Source: Promethearchaeota archaeon (lineage in GTDB: Archaea > Asgardarchaeota > Lokiarchaeia > Sigyniarchaeales > SOKP01). Taken from it: a stretch of 64,000 nucleotides of DNA. Both the position numbers and the translations under genes were made by a program. The notes below the pieces were generated by a model that saw nothing but the letters and a program-made list of their open reading frames with translations, was not told the origin of the DNA and made no database searches. Where the stretch lies: NCBI GenBank assembly GCA_019058245.1, contig JAHPZJ010000013.1, positions 406,289 through 470,288 of the forward strand, written 5' to 3'. Positions 9,818 to 18,447 of this stretch are shown here, in pieces (within the stretch, counting starts at the first letter, position 1; the number at the start of each line of letters is the position of its first letter).

Positions 9818-10387
9818 TTATTTTATTTCGATTTTCTTCTTTTCTGGTTGTACAGGTTCAACTTTGGGGATAGTAACTGTTAAAATTCCTTTATCCAATG
9901 ATGCATCGATTTTGTCTTTATCAATATTTTCAGGCATACTAAAGCATCGATAATAACTTGAAGAATGATATTCTCTCCTAACTAATTCTCCTTCTTTCTC
10001 TTCCTTTTTCTCTTCTTTTATTTCTCCTTTAATTTCTAAATTACCATCTTGGATTGAAATCTCAATATCACCTTTTTCAAGCCCAGGTAATTCAGCACTA
10101 ATTTTGAAAGAATCTTCAGTTTCTGTTATATTTGATAACGGAGTTCTAAAAATTGGTTCCTCATCTCTTATAATCAAGGAAAAAGGTCTACGACGTCTTC
10201 TTCCAAATGGCCAATTCCAATCATCAAAAAAATTTCGTTGCATATCATTGAATAAGCGATCCATTTCTTGAAATAAAGAAAATGGACTTTCCCTTCTTAC
10301 AGTAATCTCTCTTGATTTTTGATCTTCTTTTTTCTCTTCCTCACTTTTTTCCTTTTTCTTAATATCAATTTTATCTTTTTCAGCCAT
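9818..10387 (-). CDS. Small heat shock protein Hsp20 (first copy)
   Basis: 189 residues. The charged N-terminal tail (KIDIKKKEKSEEEKKED) is followed by RRESPFSLFQEMDRLFNDM and an alpha-crystallin domain (ITETEDSFKISAELPGLEKG up to GILTVTIPKVEP). It ends in an I-E-I anchor (KKKIEIK), the motif that docks into neighbouring subunits of the oligomer. ATP-independent holdase for unfolding proteins. The start is set at the ATG at 10387: GAGGTG lies 6 bases before it, and the in-frame GTG nine bases upstream is part of that Shine-Dalgarno site. A perfect 19-bp palindrome sits 52-70 bases upstream. A paralogue is at 41593-42150. Confidence 0.93.
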   Translation of the reverse strand: MAEKDKIDIKKKEKSEEEKKEDQKSREITVRRESPFSLFQEMDRLFNDMQRNFFDDWNWPFGRRRRRPFSLIIRDEEPIFRTPLSNITETEDSFKISAELPGLEKGDIEISIQDGNLEIKGEIKEEKKEEKEGELVRREYHSSSYYRCFSMPENIDKDKIDASLDKGILTVTIPKVEPVQPEKKKIEIK

Positions 10388-10438
10388 TAAATCCACCTCT
10401 TATTTCAGTTTTTAATAATAATATATTATATGATTTTA

Positions 10439-10457
10439 TGTCAATCAATGATTGACA
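10439..10457. promoter_or_regulatory. 19-bp perfect palindrome, candidate operator of hsp20
   Basis: TGTCAATCAATGATTGACA has 9-bp arms around a central A and is perfect over 19 positions. A shorter relative, TCAATTGA followed by CA, lies at 10476-10485 and overlaps a TATATAAAT stretch. The palindrome is placed between a possible upstream TATA element and the hsp20 start, in the 383-base divergent spacer shared with the crotonase gene. The symmetry suits a dimeric regulator. It is absent upstream of the second hsp20. The rest of the spacer shows only A+T-rich promoter-like sequence. Confidence 0.55.
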
Positions 10458-10770
10458 ATACTTGATTACATAATATCAATTGACATATATAAATCTTTCG
10501 TTTTTTTCATCTAAATGAGATTTTACCTGTTATTACTCTTCAATATTATGGAGGATATATAACGAAGTATATATCATCAAAAATATTTTGTAAAGTTAAT
10601 TTATTTTGTCAATTCAGAAATTGATATTACTAATCTAAAGGACTATTTAATTAAAGATAACTTTATCGGATTTAATAAGATCCTATTACTATCTAAATAT
10701 AAAAATAAAAATCTTTAATATAGAAAAAAATATTATAAAGAATGCTTGAAAATTAATGATGTAGATAAAA

Positions 10771-11562
10771 ATGGAATATAAATTCATAAAAGTAGAAAAA
10801 AAAGAACATATAACAATTGTTACATTAAATAGACCAGAGGTATTGAATGCAATTCACCCTTATATATCACTAGAACTAGGTCATGTGATTAATGAATTTG
10901 AGGTTGAAACTAATGCATGGGTTGCAATTATAACAGGCGCAGGGGAAAAAGCGTTTTCTGCTGGTTTTGATTTAAAATGGGCTGCAGCAACTAGTGTTGA
11001 AGAACAGAGAACAGCTTATGAAGAGGTAAGAAAGCAGAATGCTTCTTTAATAAGAAATTTTAAAATTACCAAACCCTTAATCGCTGCAATAAATGGTCTT
11101 GCCTATGGAGCAGGTTTTGAGCTTGCTTTAAGTTGTGACCTTATTATTGCCGCTAATCACGTTACTTTTTGCTTACCAGAACCTGTAGTAGGGAGAATTC
11201 CTTCAGGAGGCGGAATTCATCGATTAGTCAGATACCTTCCTTACCATCTAGCAATGGAAATTCTCCTTACACGTAAAAGAATCACTGCTCAAGAAGGTCT
11301 ACAATATGGTTTTGTAAACCAAGTAGTTCCTTTCAATCAATTAATAGATGAAGCAGAAAAAATCGCAAATCTCATAATGGAAGGTTCTCCTCTGGCAATC
11401 CGAACAATCAAACAAATGGCTATTGAAGGGCTCCAAATGTCTTTAAAAGAAGCTCTTTTTGCAAGTTTTCCACTTTACACGAAATTTCTTCAGTCTTATG
11501 ATTTTAGAGAAGGCCCAAAAGCCTTTAGTGAAAAAAGAAAACCTGTTTGGAAGGGAGAATAA
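10771..11562 (+). CDS. Enoyl-CoA hydratase/isomerase (crotonase) family protein
   Basis: 263 residues, the standard length. The oxyanion-hole segments are present (GEKAFSAGFDL and AINGLAYGAGFELALSCDL). Both glutamates used by true hydratases are there, Glu117 in GFELALS and Glu137 in LPEPVVGRIPSGGG, so water addition across a 2-enoyl-CoA double bond is the most likely reaction. The gene lies 200 bases before a molybdoenzyme operon on the same strand, and may share a pathway with it, but no acyl-CoA dehydrogenase, thiolase or CoA ligase is nearby. It could serve fatty-acid, amino-acid or aromatic-acid degradation. Confidence 0.9.
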   Translation: MEYKFIKVEKKEHITIVTLNRPEVLNAIHPYISLELGHVINEFEVETNAWVAIITGAGEKAFSAGFDLKWAAATSVEEQRTAYEEVRKQNASLIRNFKITKPLIAAINGLAYGAGFELALSCDLIIAANHVTFCLPEPVVGRIPSGGGIHRLVRYLPYHLAMEILLTRKRITAQEGLQYGFVNQVVPFNQLIDEAEKIANLIMEGSPLAIRTIKQMAIEGLQMSLKEALFASFPLYTKFLQSYDFREGPKAFSEKRKPVWKGE

Positions 11563-11765
11563 TTTTAAACTAATTTGAAGTAAATCTTCTCTTTTCTTTT
11601 TATCTGTTTTATAAATAGTCAAGTTACTATTTTCTAAATAAATTTATTTTAAATTAAAGTTAATAACAGAAGAATTCTTCAATAACTTTAATAAAGCTAT
11701 AAATTTTCAAATAACAGAATTATTAATAAAAAAATTAAGTTATCAAAAATCTATTGGTAGATAGT

Positions 11766-14081
11766 ATGGTAAGTCAAGATGAAAATGTAGAGGAAGAAGG
11801 AATTAAAATAGTAAGATCTAGTTCTGCATTTGATTGTGGAGGTCGATGCCCTTTAAGATTTCATGTTAAAGATGGAAAGGTGATACGAGTAGAAGGTGAT
11901 GATTTTCCAGATCCAGACAAACAACTTAGAACATGTTTAAGATGTAGAGCAATTAGACAGTATATCTATCATCCAGAGAGATTAAGATATCCATTAAGAA
12001 GAGCTGGTCCTAAGGGTTCTGGGAAATTTGAAAGAATTTCATGGGATGAAGCTTATGATATTATCGCAGAAAAACTAAAAGAAACTATAGAAAAATATGG
12101 AAATCAAAGTATATTATTGGTTACTGGAGGAGGTTATCTTGCAGCACTACATACTCCAGGAGCGGCTTATTCTAGATTATTAAACCAATTAGGTGGATTT
12201 TCATCATTTTATGGTAATATTTCTTCCCAAGGAGCAATTTTTGGAACTCAGGCATCATATGGTTTTGGACAGATCTTTGTTGGTAACAGTCGGGAGGATT
12301 GGATGAATACAAAATTAATTATATGCTGGGGTTGGGATCCTGCACGTCAGATTTCAGGAACAAATACATTGTGGTGGTTAATTAAAGCAAGAGAAAATGG
12401 CGTAAAAGTGATTGTTATTGATCCACGCTATTCGGATACTGCCTTAGTAGCTGCTGATCAATGGATCCCAATAATTCCCGGAACGGATACAGCTATGATG
12501 GCTGCTGTCGCACATGTAATTCTTAGAGAAAATCTGCAAGATCAAGAATTTCTCGACAAATATACTCATGGTTTTGATAAATATAAAGCATATGTAATGG
12601 GAGATGAGGATGGAATTCCTAAAACACCAGAGTGGGCTGAAAAGATATGTGGAGTGAAAGCATCTGTCATAGAAGATTTAGCAATTGAATATGCTACAAC
12701 CAAGCCTGCTGCGTTAGAAGATTGTCAAGGTCCTGCCCGTTCAGCTATGGGAGGGCAATATAATCGAGGTGCTATAACACTCTCTGCAATGACGGGAAAT
12801 ATTGGAAAACATGGTGGTAGTGCCTGTGGTGGTCTTCACGGGATTCCATATGGCCATATGTTTAGAGGAATAATAATTCCATCTGGTACAAATAAAGCTT
12901 ATCCAAAAGGTAAGTCTTTAAGAGGCAATATTAATCCTAGAGATCGTTTAGACACTAGAATGCATGTAAATAAAATCTTTGATGCAATTCTAAACGGAAA
13001 ATCAGGAGGTTATCCTTCAGATATAAAGTTTGCCTGGTTCTGTCAATGCGATTTCCTCAATCAGATAGGAAATACTAATAAATCAGCAAAAGCTATGAGC
13101 CGAGAGGATTTGTTTACCGTAGTTCCAGAACTATGGTTAACACCCACTGCTCAATATGCCGACATCGTCCTTCCTGTGACGGGATTTCCTGCAAGGAGTG
13201 ACCTTTCAAGACCTTGGCCCTCAGGACCTTATTTTGGTTACATGAATAAAGCAATCGAACCCATAGGTGAATGTAAGGATGATATACAAATAGCAGAAGA
13301 ATTAGCTGAAAGACTGGGGATTAAAAATTTCAAAAGAGAAGAACTTCTTGATCAGTTTTTAAACAATCCTCAATTAGCTCCAGCAAAACCTCTTATAGAT
13401 AAATACGATGATATTAATGATAAATGGCTTCGTTTATTAGCTGTTATGGCTCAAGATCTACGAACGAATATAAAAGATTATGAGAAGTATAAAAGAGAAG
13501 GGATCCATAGAGTTGAGCTTAAAGAACCTTATGTTGCATTCAAAAAGAATATAGATGATTTGGAAAACAATCCTTTCCCAACACCTTCGGGAAAGATAGA
13601 AATATATTCTGATCAGATTGCGAGTTGGAATAGACCTCTATGTCCTCCAATTGCAAAATATATACCAACATGGGAAAATCGTGATGATCCATTAGTAGAA
13701 AAATATCCCCTTCAATTAATTTCACCTCATCCAAGGCAACGGGTGCATTCAGAATTATATAAGATCGAATGGTTAATGGAAGCAATTCCACACAGAATGT
13801 GGATAAATCCAGTTGACGCTGAACTTCGAGGTGTTAGAAATGGTGATATGTGTTTAGTCTTTAATGATAGAGGAACTGTAGCAATTGAAGCTTTTGTAAC
13901 GAAAAGAATTATACCTAGAGTAGTATGCATTTATGAAGGTGCATGGTATAACCCAGATGAGAACGGAATTGATAGGGGTGGATGTCCAAATACCCTAACT
14001 AAGGATGCCATGGCCGAGGGAGGTGCCGCTGCATTAAAAACCTGTTTAGTTCAAGTTAAATTGGAAAAAGGAGATGATTAA
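11766..14081 (+). CDS. DMSO-reductase-family molybdopterin oxidoreductase, catalytic subunit
   Basis: 771 residues from the ATG at 11766; a TTG four codons upstream is also possible. The start of the protein (DCGGRCPLRFHVKDGK, then RTCLRCRAIRQYIYHPERL) resembles DmsA closely. The Fe-S ligands would be Cys24, Cys28, Cys57 and Cys60: the first Cys of DmsA is Ser here, and an extra Cys appears in CLRC. Ser153 in FYGNISSQG sits where DmsA has its molybdenum-binding serine. There is no Tat signal: the N-terminus is MVSQDENVEEEG, so the enzyme is cytoplasmic, unlike DmsA. The C-terminal MGD-binding domain runs from about residue 650. The electron-transfer partner is encoded 2 bases downstream. Substrate unknown; cytoplasmic relatives include transhydroxylases and hydratases. 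Confidence 0.9.
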   Translation: MVSQDENVEEEGIKIVRSSSAFDCGGRCPLRFHVKDGKVIRVEGDDFPDPDKQLRTCLRCRAIRQYIYHPERLRYPLRRAGPKGSGKFERISWDEAYDIIAEKLKETIEKYGNQSILLVTGGGYLAALHTPGAAYSRLLNQLGGFSSFYGNISSQGAIFGTQASYGFGQIFVGNSREDWMNTKLIICWGWDPARQISGTNTLWWLIKARENGVKVIVIDPRYSDTALVAADQWIPIIPGTDTAMMAAVAHVILRENLQDQEFLDKYTHGFDKYKAYVMGDEDGIPKTPEWAEKICGVKASVIEDLAIEYATTKPAALEDCQGPARSAMGGQYNRGAITLSAMTGNIGKHGGSACGGLHGIPYGHMFRGIIIPSGTNKAYPKGKSLRGNINPRDRLDTRMHVNKIFDAILNGKSGGYPSDIKFAWFCQCDFLNQIGNTNKSAKAMSREDLFTVVPELWLTPTAQYADIVLPVTGFPARSDLSRPWPSGPYFGYMNKAIEPIGECKDDIQIAEELAERLGIKNFKREELLDQFLNNPQLAPAKPLIDKYDDINDKWLRLLAVMAQDLRTNIKDYEKYKREGIHRVELKEPYVAFKKNIDDLENNPFPTPSGKIEIYSDQIASWNRPLCPPIAKYIPTWENRDDPLVEKYPLQLISPHPRQRVHSELYKIEWLMEAIPHRMWINPVDAELRGVRNGDMCLVFNDRGTVAIEAFVTKRIIPRVVCIYEGAWYNPDENGIDRGGCPNTLTKDAMAEGGAAALKTCLVQVKLEKGDD

Positions 14082-14083
14082 AG

Positions 14084-16090
14084 TTGCAAGTTGGATTTTA
14101 TTTTGACCAAACGAGATGTACAGGTTGTAACGCATGCAGAATAGCTTGTAAGGATTGGCATGACCAGCCTTCAGGTCTAGCATCTTGGATGAGAATTAAT
14201 TACCATGAAGAAGGTCCCTTTCCTAATATCTTAGCTAGTTATCTTATCTCAAACTGTTATCATTGTGAAGAACCAGTATGTTCATACATTTGTCCTAATG
14301 AAGCAATTACTAAACGCGAGAAAGATGGTATTGTAATTGTTGATAAAGAAAAATGCCGCGAGGAACATTCTTGTGGTATAATATCAAAAGAAGCCATGGG
14401 TCCTAATTACCTTTATGGTGAATCTGAAGCACCCTGTCAAATAGCTTGTCCTGTTCACCTTCATATCCCTGCTTATACTGCATTAATCGCAAAAGGAAGA
14501 TTTAAAGAATCACTAAATTTAATTAGGCGTAGGATGCCGCTACCTTCCGTTTGCGGTCGTGTATGCTTGCATCCGTGTGAAGAAGTCTGTAGTCGAAAAG
14601 AAGTGGATCAAGCTATTGCTATTGAAGCTCTTAAAGGTTTTGTGTCCGATAATGTTCCTATCGAACTTCCAAAACGTCTTCCACAAACACAATCAGATAA
14701 GGTAGCTATTATTGGCTCTGGTCCTGCTGGTTTAGGTGCAGCTTATGATTTAATAAGATTAGGATATGGTGTAACCATTTTTGAAGCATTTTCCAAGGTT
14801 GGAGGGATGCTAACATTGGGGATCCCAGAACACCGTTTACCTCGTGATATTCTCAATCGTGATATTGATTACATTAAGGCTCTTGGTGTTGAAATTAAAA
14901 CTAATAGCCCTGTTGATTTAAATTCTGGGTTAGATGACCTTTTGAATCAAGGTTTTGGTGCTGTACTAATAGCAATTGGTGCTCATAAAGGAAAGAGACT
15001 CGATATTCCTGGTGCAGATTTGGAGGGAAATCTAGTAGGAACTTCATTCATGCGAGATGTCAATCTTGGTAAAGAAGTAAAATTGGGTAATAAAGTTCTT
15101 GTAATCGGAGGTGGTAATGTTGCCATGGATTGTGCTCGTACTGCTCGTCGACTTGGAGTTTCTGAAGTAGGCGTTTCGTGTCTTGAATGTTGTGATGATA
15201 TGCCTGCAGATGTTTCTGAAGTTGAACAAGCTCGTGAGGAGGGAATTGAGATCTATGATTCACGCACTTTTACAAAAATTCTAAGTAATAAAGGAAGAAT
15301 AACTGGAGTAAGTTGTCTTGAAATTACAGGATGTACCTTTGATGAAAATGGAAAAGCACATTTTGATGTTGTTGGTGAAGAAGAACAAATACTTGAAGCT
15401 GATACCATTATTTTCGCAATTGGTCAAACTCCTGATATTGAGAACAACGAGAAAATAAAGCTTAGTGCAATGGGAACAATTGAAGCAGATTTGGAAACTA
15501 TGATGCTTGATAACAAGGGAATCTTTGTAGCTGGAGACTGCTTTAGTGGTATAGCAAGTATAATAGATGCAATAGCTAGTGGACAAAAAGCAGCTTCAAC
15601 AATAAGTCGTTTTCTTCAAGGTGATGTGCTTCGAGTCAGACCTCAACCAATTATCAAGGCAAGTGATATAAAATTAGAGATCCCTCCAGAAACTCAAAAA
15701 CAGGATCGCCAACCAATGCCTTTATTATCCCCCTCCGAAAGAGTTTCTAATTTTAAAGAAGTTACTCTAGGTTTTACAGAAGAAGCTGCGATTGCTGAAG
15801 CTGAACGATGCCTCAATTGCGCTGGACATCTATGTAAAGATGTTTGTCCATACTCTGCACCTCAGTTTGTTGAAGAAGGGAAAGCTAGAATGCAAAAGTG
15901 TAATTATTGTGTTGATCGATTTGATATTGGGAAATTACCTATATGTGTTGAAGCTTGTTATGCACGAGCTCTTGATTCAGATACTTTAGAAGAATTAAAA
16001 GCGAAATATGGAGATGTCCAAATAGCTCATGGATTTAAATATTCTGATGGAATAAAACCTGCAATAATATTCAAGTCAAAACAGAAATAA
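14084..16090 (+). CDS. DmsB-like ferredoxin with inserted GltD-like NAD(P)H:FAD module
   Basis: 668 residues from a TTG start two bases after the molybdoenzyme stop, with GGAG 10 bases before it. Residues 1-95 are the first half of a DmsB-type polyferredoxin (CTGCNACRIAC at 12-22; CYHCEEPVCSYIC at 58-70). Residues ~115-575 are a complete GltD/NfnB-like module: Cys-rich helical segment, FAD motif GSGPAGLGAA at 211, NAD(P) motif GGGNVAMDCA at 342, and second FAD motif GDCFSG near 485. At ~576 DmsB resumes inside its third cluster (CLNCAGHLCKDVCPYSAPQF), followed by CNYC...CVEAC (606-625). The insertion sits within one cluster motif, so the fold is nested rather than a simple end fusion. It should pass electrons between NAD(P)H and the molybdenum subunit. 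Confidence 0.88.
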   Translation: MQVGFYFDQTRCTGCNACRIACKDWHDQPSGLASWMRINYHEEGPFPNILASYLISNCYHCEEPVCSYICPNEAITKREKDGIVIVDKEKCREEHSCGIISKEAMGPNYLYGESEAPCQIACPVHLHIPAYTALIAKGRFKESLNLIRRRMPLPSVCGRVCLHPCEEVCSRKEVDQAIAIEALKGFVSDNVPIELPKRLPQTQSDKVAIIGSGPAGLGAAYDLIRLGYGVTIFEAFSKVGGMLTLGIPEHRLPRDILNRDIDYIKALGVEIKTNSPVDLNSGLDDLLNQGFGAVLIAIGAHKGKRLDIPGADLEGNLVGTSFMRDVNLGKEVKLGNKVLVIGGGNVAMDCARTARRLGVSEVGVSCLECCDDMPADVSEVEQAREEGIEIYDSRTFTKILSNKGRITGVSCLEITGCTFDENGKAHFDVVGEEEQILEADTIIFAIGQTPDIENNEKIKLSAMGTIEADLETMMLDNKGIFVAGDCFSGIASIIDAIASGQKAASTISRFLQGDVLRVRPQPIIKASDIKLEIPPETQKQDRQPMPLLSPSERVSNFKEVTLGFTEEAAIAEAERCLNCAGHLCKDVCPYSAPQFVEEGKARMQKCNYCVDRFDIGKLPICVEACYARALDSDTLEELKAKYGDVQIAHGFKYSDGIKPAIIFKSKQK

Positions 16091-16226
16091 TCAAATACAG
16101 AATAATTTTATAAATAAAAAAAGAATTGTGTAGTCTTTCAACTCTCTTCGTTTATAAAATCATTCTACTGGCTTTTTTTTATCATTTAATTTTAATTAAT
16201 AAATATCCAATATTTATTGCACAAAT

Positions 16227-16442
16227 CGGGAACGTGATAAAATCCCGTTTGAATCCAAGCAGTCCCAACCATAATTGGGTGAGATTTTACGATTTTTTAA
16301 CTATAGCGGGATAATTTCTTTCAAGACTTCTAAAGTAATTCAAAAGGCATTACTCATGAAGTATGTCTTGAACTCGATGACGAGAGACCAATCTGATAAC
16401 CTTAAGGATGATCTTTCCTCTTAAGGAAAGATTGATGATTGG
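16227..16442. ncRNA. Candidate structured RNA in a 643-base gene-free stretch
   Basis: No protein gene fits between 16091 and 16733. A run of inverted repeats fills part of it: CGGGA (16227) with TCCCG (16243); CCCAA (16264) with TTGGG (16275); an imperfect long hairpin with TTCAAGAC (16320) pairing GTCTTGAA (16365) and, inside it, AGTAAT (16334) pairing ATTACT (16349); CTCG-ATGA-CGAG (16373-16384); and CCAATC (16388) with GATTGG (16437) enclosing ATCTTTCCT (16411) with AGGAAAGAT (16424). Local G+C is higher than the surroundings, as for structured RNAs in A+T-rich archaea. It does not match tRNA, SRP or RNase P landmarks that I know. The flanking genes converge on it, so the strand is uncertain. 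16443-16733 shows nothing further. Confidence 0.45.
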
Positions 16443-16733
16443 CATAAATAATGGAATTTTCGAGAAATTATTAATTGTTTATAAATAATTCGAAAGTTGT
16501 TTATAAAATTTACCAATATTAGAACTAAAAATGGGTTAATGGGATTATCACTTGAACATTCACTTGGTAGAGTAATATAGATAAATTTTAAATTCGCAAG
16601 GATCGAAGAATAGATAGTTATAAAAAAAATTTATTGAATAAATATTTCATAGAATTGATTTACGACTTACATATTAATACTTAAATCAAAAAATCAACTA
16701 GATAAATTAATTTACATGAAAATCTAACATACT

Positions 16734-17498
16734 TTATAAAAGATCTAGAATATTCTGCACATCAAAGCCATAGGTTAATAATTGGATTAATAAACCAATT
16801 AAACCAGCAGCAATTGCTGCAGCTAATGCCCAAAAACTCCAAGTAGGCCAAGGTTTGTTTTGAAAATTATATCCCATTTTAAATTGTTCATATAGAACTA
16901 AAACACCCCATACAATTAGAGCTATATCAAAAGCCCATGTGGAAATTTCATGTAATTCAGGGGGGTAATTTTTTAACCAGCCAGCACGTGAACCAATCAT
17001 CAAAAGATCTATCTCCTGGGGTGCACGCACGACTAAAAATAAAAATCCTATATGGATAATAAATAACCACGCAAACACCAATAAATGCATATTAAGCCAT
17101 GTCCATGTACGTTTTTGCAACTTGTCTTGGAGCAGAAATTTACCTCGTTTTCGTTCAAAAGTAACAACAATTCCAAACAAAACTAAGAGAATAAATACGA
17201 TGATTACAATTACAAACGGATTTACCGATCCTGATGCTAGAATAGGAAGTAGAAAAGACTGAACTAATGCGATTGAGCGAGGGATAGGGCTTTTTTGATA
17301 CCATGCTAATCCTACAGTAAGAAAAATCAAACTATACGCCCAATTATGGATGTATAAAGGTTTTCCTTGAAGAAAATCAAGACTGAATGGCATAATATAC
17401 CAAATGAAATAGATTAATCCTAATGCAATTAACCCTAGACCAGGTCCAACAAGTTTATTATGTTTAATTTCTTCAAGTTTTTCTTTTTCTTCTTTCAT
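16734..17498 (-). CDS. Polytopic membrane protein, uncharacterised
   Basis: 254 residues with about seven hydrophobic segments, for example GPGLGLIALGLIYFIWYI, FVIVIIVFILLVLFGIVV, LLVFAWLFIIHIGFLFLVV and the C-terminal WALAAAIAAGLIGLLIQLL. Histidines occur in or near spans (IHNWAYS, LNMHLLVFAW, FIIHIGF, ELHEIST), so haem b binding is conceivable but no recognised pattern is present. It is convergent with the molybdoenzyme operon. A role like the membrane anchor DmsC is possible only if the molybdoenzyme were membrane-linked, and its soluble partner speaks against that. The N-terminus is charged (MKEEKEKLEEIKHNK). Function not recognised. Confidence 0.7.
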   Translation of the reverse strand: MKEEKEKLEEIKHNKLVGPGLGLIALGLIYFIWYIMPFSLDFLQGKPLYIHNWAYSLIFLTVGLAWYQKSPIPRSIALVQSFLLPILASGSVNPFVIVIIVFILLVLFGIVVTFERKRGKFLLQDKLQKRTWTWLNMHLLVFAWLFIIHIGFLFLVVRAPQEIDLLMIGSRAGWLKNYPPELHEISTWAFDIALIVWGVLVLYEQFKMGYNFQNKPWPTWSFWALAAAIAAGLIGLLIQLLTYGFDVQNILDLL

Positions 17499-17620
17499 TT
17501 TAATTCACAATTTTAATTTTTTAATCATTACTTAGTTGATAAATCATAATTAGATTACAAGATATTTAGTAATTTAGTTTTTAAAATAAAAATCAAGCTT
17601 CATATAATCACTCATACTAT

Positions 17621-18436
17621 TTAATATCGTGGATTTTCTTTATATCTATTAAATAAAACTTTTAATCGATCTTGAGGCATTCCAAGACGCCATAGTAACG
17701 ACATTAGTATCCATTTCCAAATAGTTCTGAAGATTCCATATTTTTCAAATCGACGAGTGGAATTATATATCCCGATGCGGTAGATACATGCAATCCCTTT
17801 ACCTCCACGCCAATTACTTATACTTTTAGGCAATACTCTTTTTGCAAACTTCATTAGACGTCGACCAAAATCGAAACCTTCACAAATCCACATTGGTGCG
17901 AATCCATTTAGAGCTTCAAAAACCCATTTCCTTACAAATATAGCATTATCTGCGGGATATGCTTTAAAAGTTTGAAATAGTATGTTTCCAACCCAACCAA
18001 ATGTGTAAACTGCCGTTCGCATAAAGCTATTTGGATTTGAATTATTATCCCATTTCCATTTCTTTGTAAAAGCTCCACCAAGTATTAAAGGATTTCTAAG
18101 ACGGCCAAAGAGCAAAAATAACGTACCAGGTCGAAGTTTTATATCTGCATGAAGAAATAAGAGAATATCAGATTTTGCAATCTCACCACCAAGATTTGAT
18201 TGTAGTACTCTTCCTCGAGGAGACTCAATTACGATATCTGCTAACTTTCTCGCGATTTCTTTTGTATTATCAGTAGATCCCCCATCACTTACAATAATTT
18301 CAATAGGAATGGAAAGACCAGAAGGAAATAGAGCAGCTCTTTTAACTGAAGCAATTGTATCAGCTATATAATTAGCTTCATTAAGAGTAATAATTATTAT
18401 ACTAATCTTTGGTGAAGTCTTGAACTGAATAGTTAT
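17621..18436 (-). CDS. Family 2 glycosyltransferase (TIGR04283-like), probable ATA start
   Basis: 271 residues when read from the ATA at 18436. The N-terminal GT-A core is clear: KISIIIITLNEANYIADT, EIIVSDGGSTDNTKEIA, and LLFLHADIKLRPGT with the metal-binding D-x-D-like HAD. Later features (ADNAIFVRKWVFEALNGF, then STRRFEKYGIFRTI and WRLGMPQDRL) match the TIGR04283 'transferase 2' family. The first ATG/GTG/TTG in frame is a TTG deep in the core (18115), which would remove the catalytic N-terminus. An in-frame TAG lies 14 codons upstream of the ATA. GGAGG (18443-18447) stands 6 bases before ATA at 18436; an ATT at 18430 is the alternative. The gene follows a TIGR04282 gene by 11 bases, a pairing known in many genomes. 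Confidence 0.85.
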   Translation of the reverse strand: MTIQFKTSPKISIIIITLNEANYIADTIASVKRAALFPSGLSIPIEIIVSDGGSTDNTKEIARKLADIVIESPRGRVLQSNLGGEIAKSDILLFLHADIKLRPGTLFLLFGRLRNPLILGGAFTKKWKWDNNSNPNSFMRTAVYTFGWVGNILFQTFKAYPADNAIFVRKWVFEALNGFAPMWICEGFDFGRRLMKFAKRVLPKSISNWRGGKGIACIYRIGIYNSTRRFEKYGIFRTIWKWILMSLLWRLGMPQDRLKVLFNRYKENPRY

Positions 18437-18447
18437 AAAGATCCTCC

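Noticed and set aside
10388..10396. GTG start nine bases upstream for the first hsp20
   Set aside because: That GTG is part of the GAGGTG ribosome site for the ATG at 10387.
16227..16290. tRNA-like fragment (GTTTGAATCC near 16247)
   Set aside because: The T-loop position C56 would be T and no acceptor stem or anticodon arm can be paired.
16126..16314. Short plus-strand frame in the gene-free region
   Set aside because: It crosses the inverted repeats and has hydrophobic, low-complexity sequence without ribosome site; structure of the RNA explains the stretch better.
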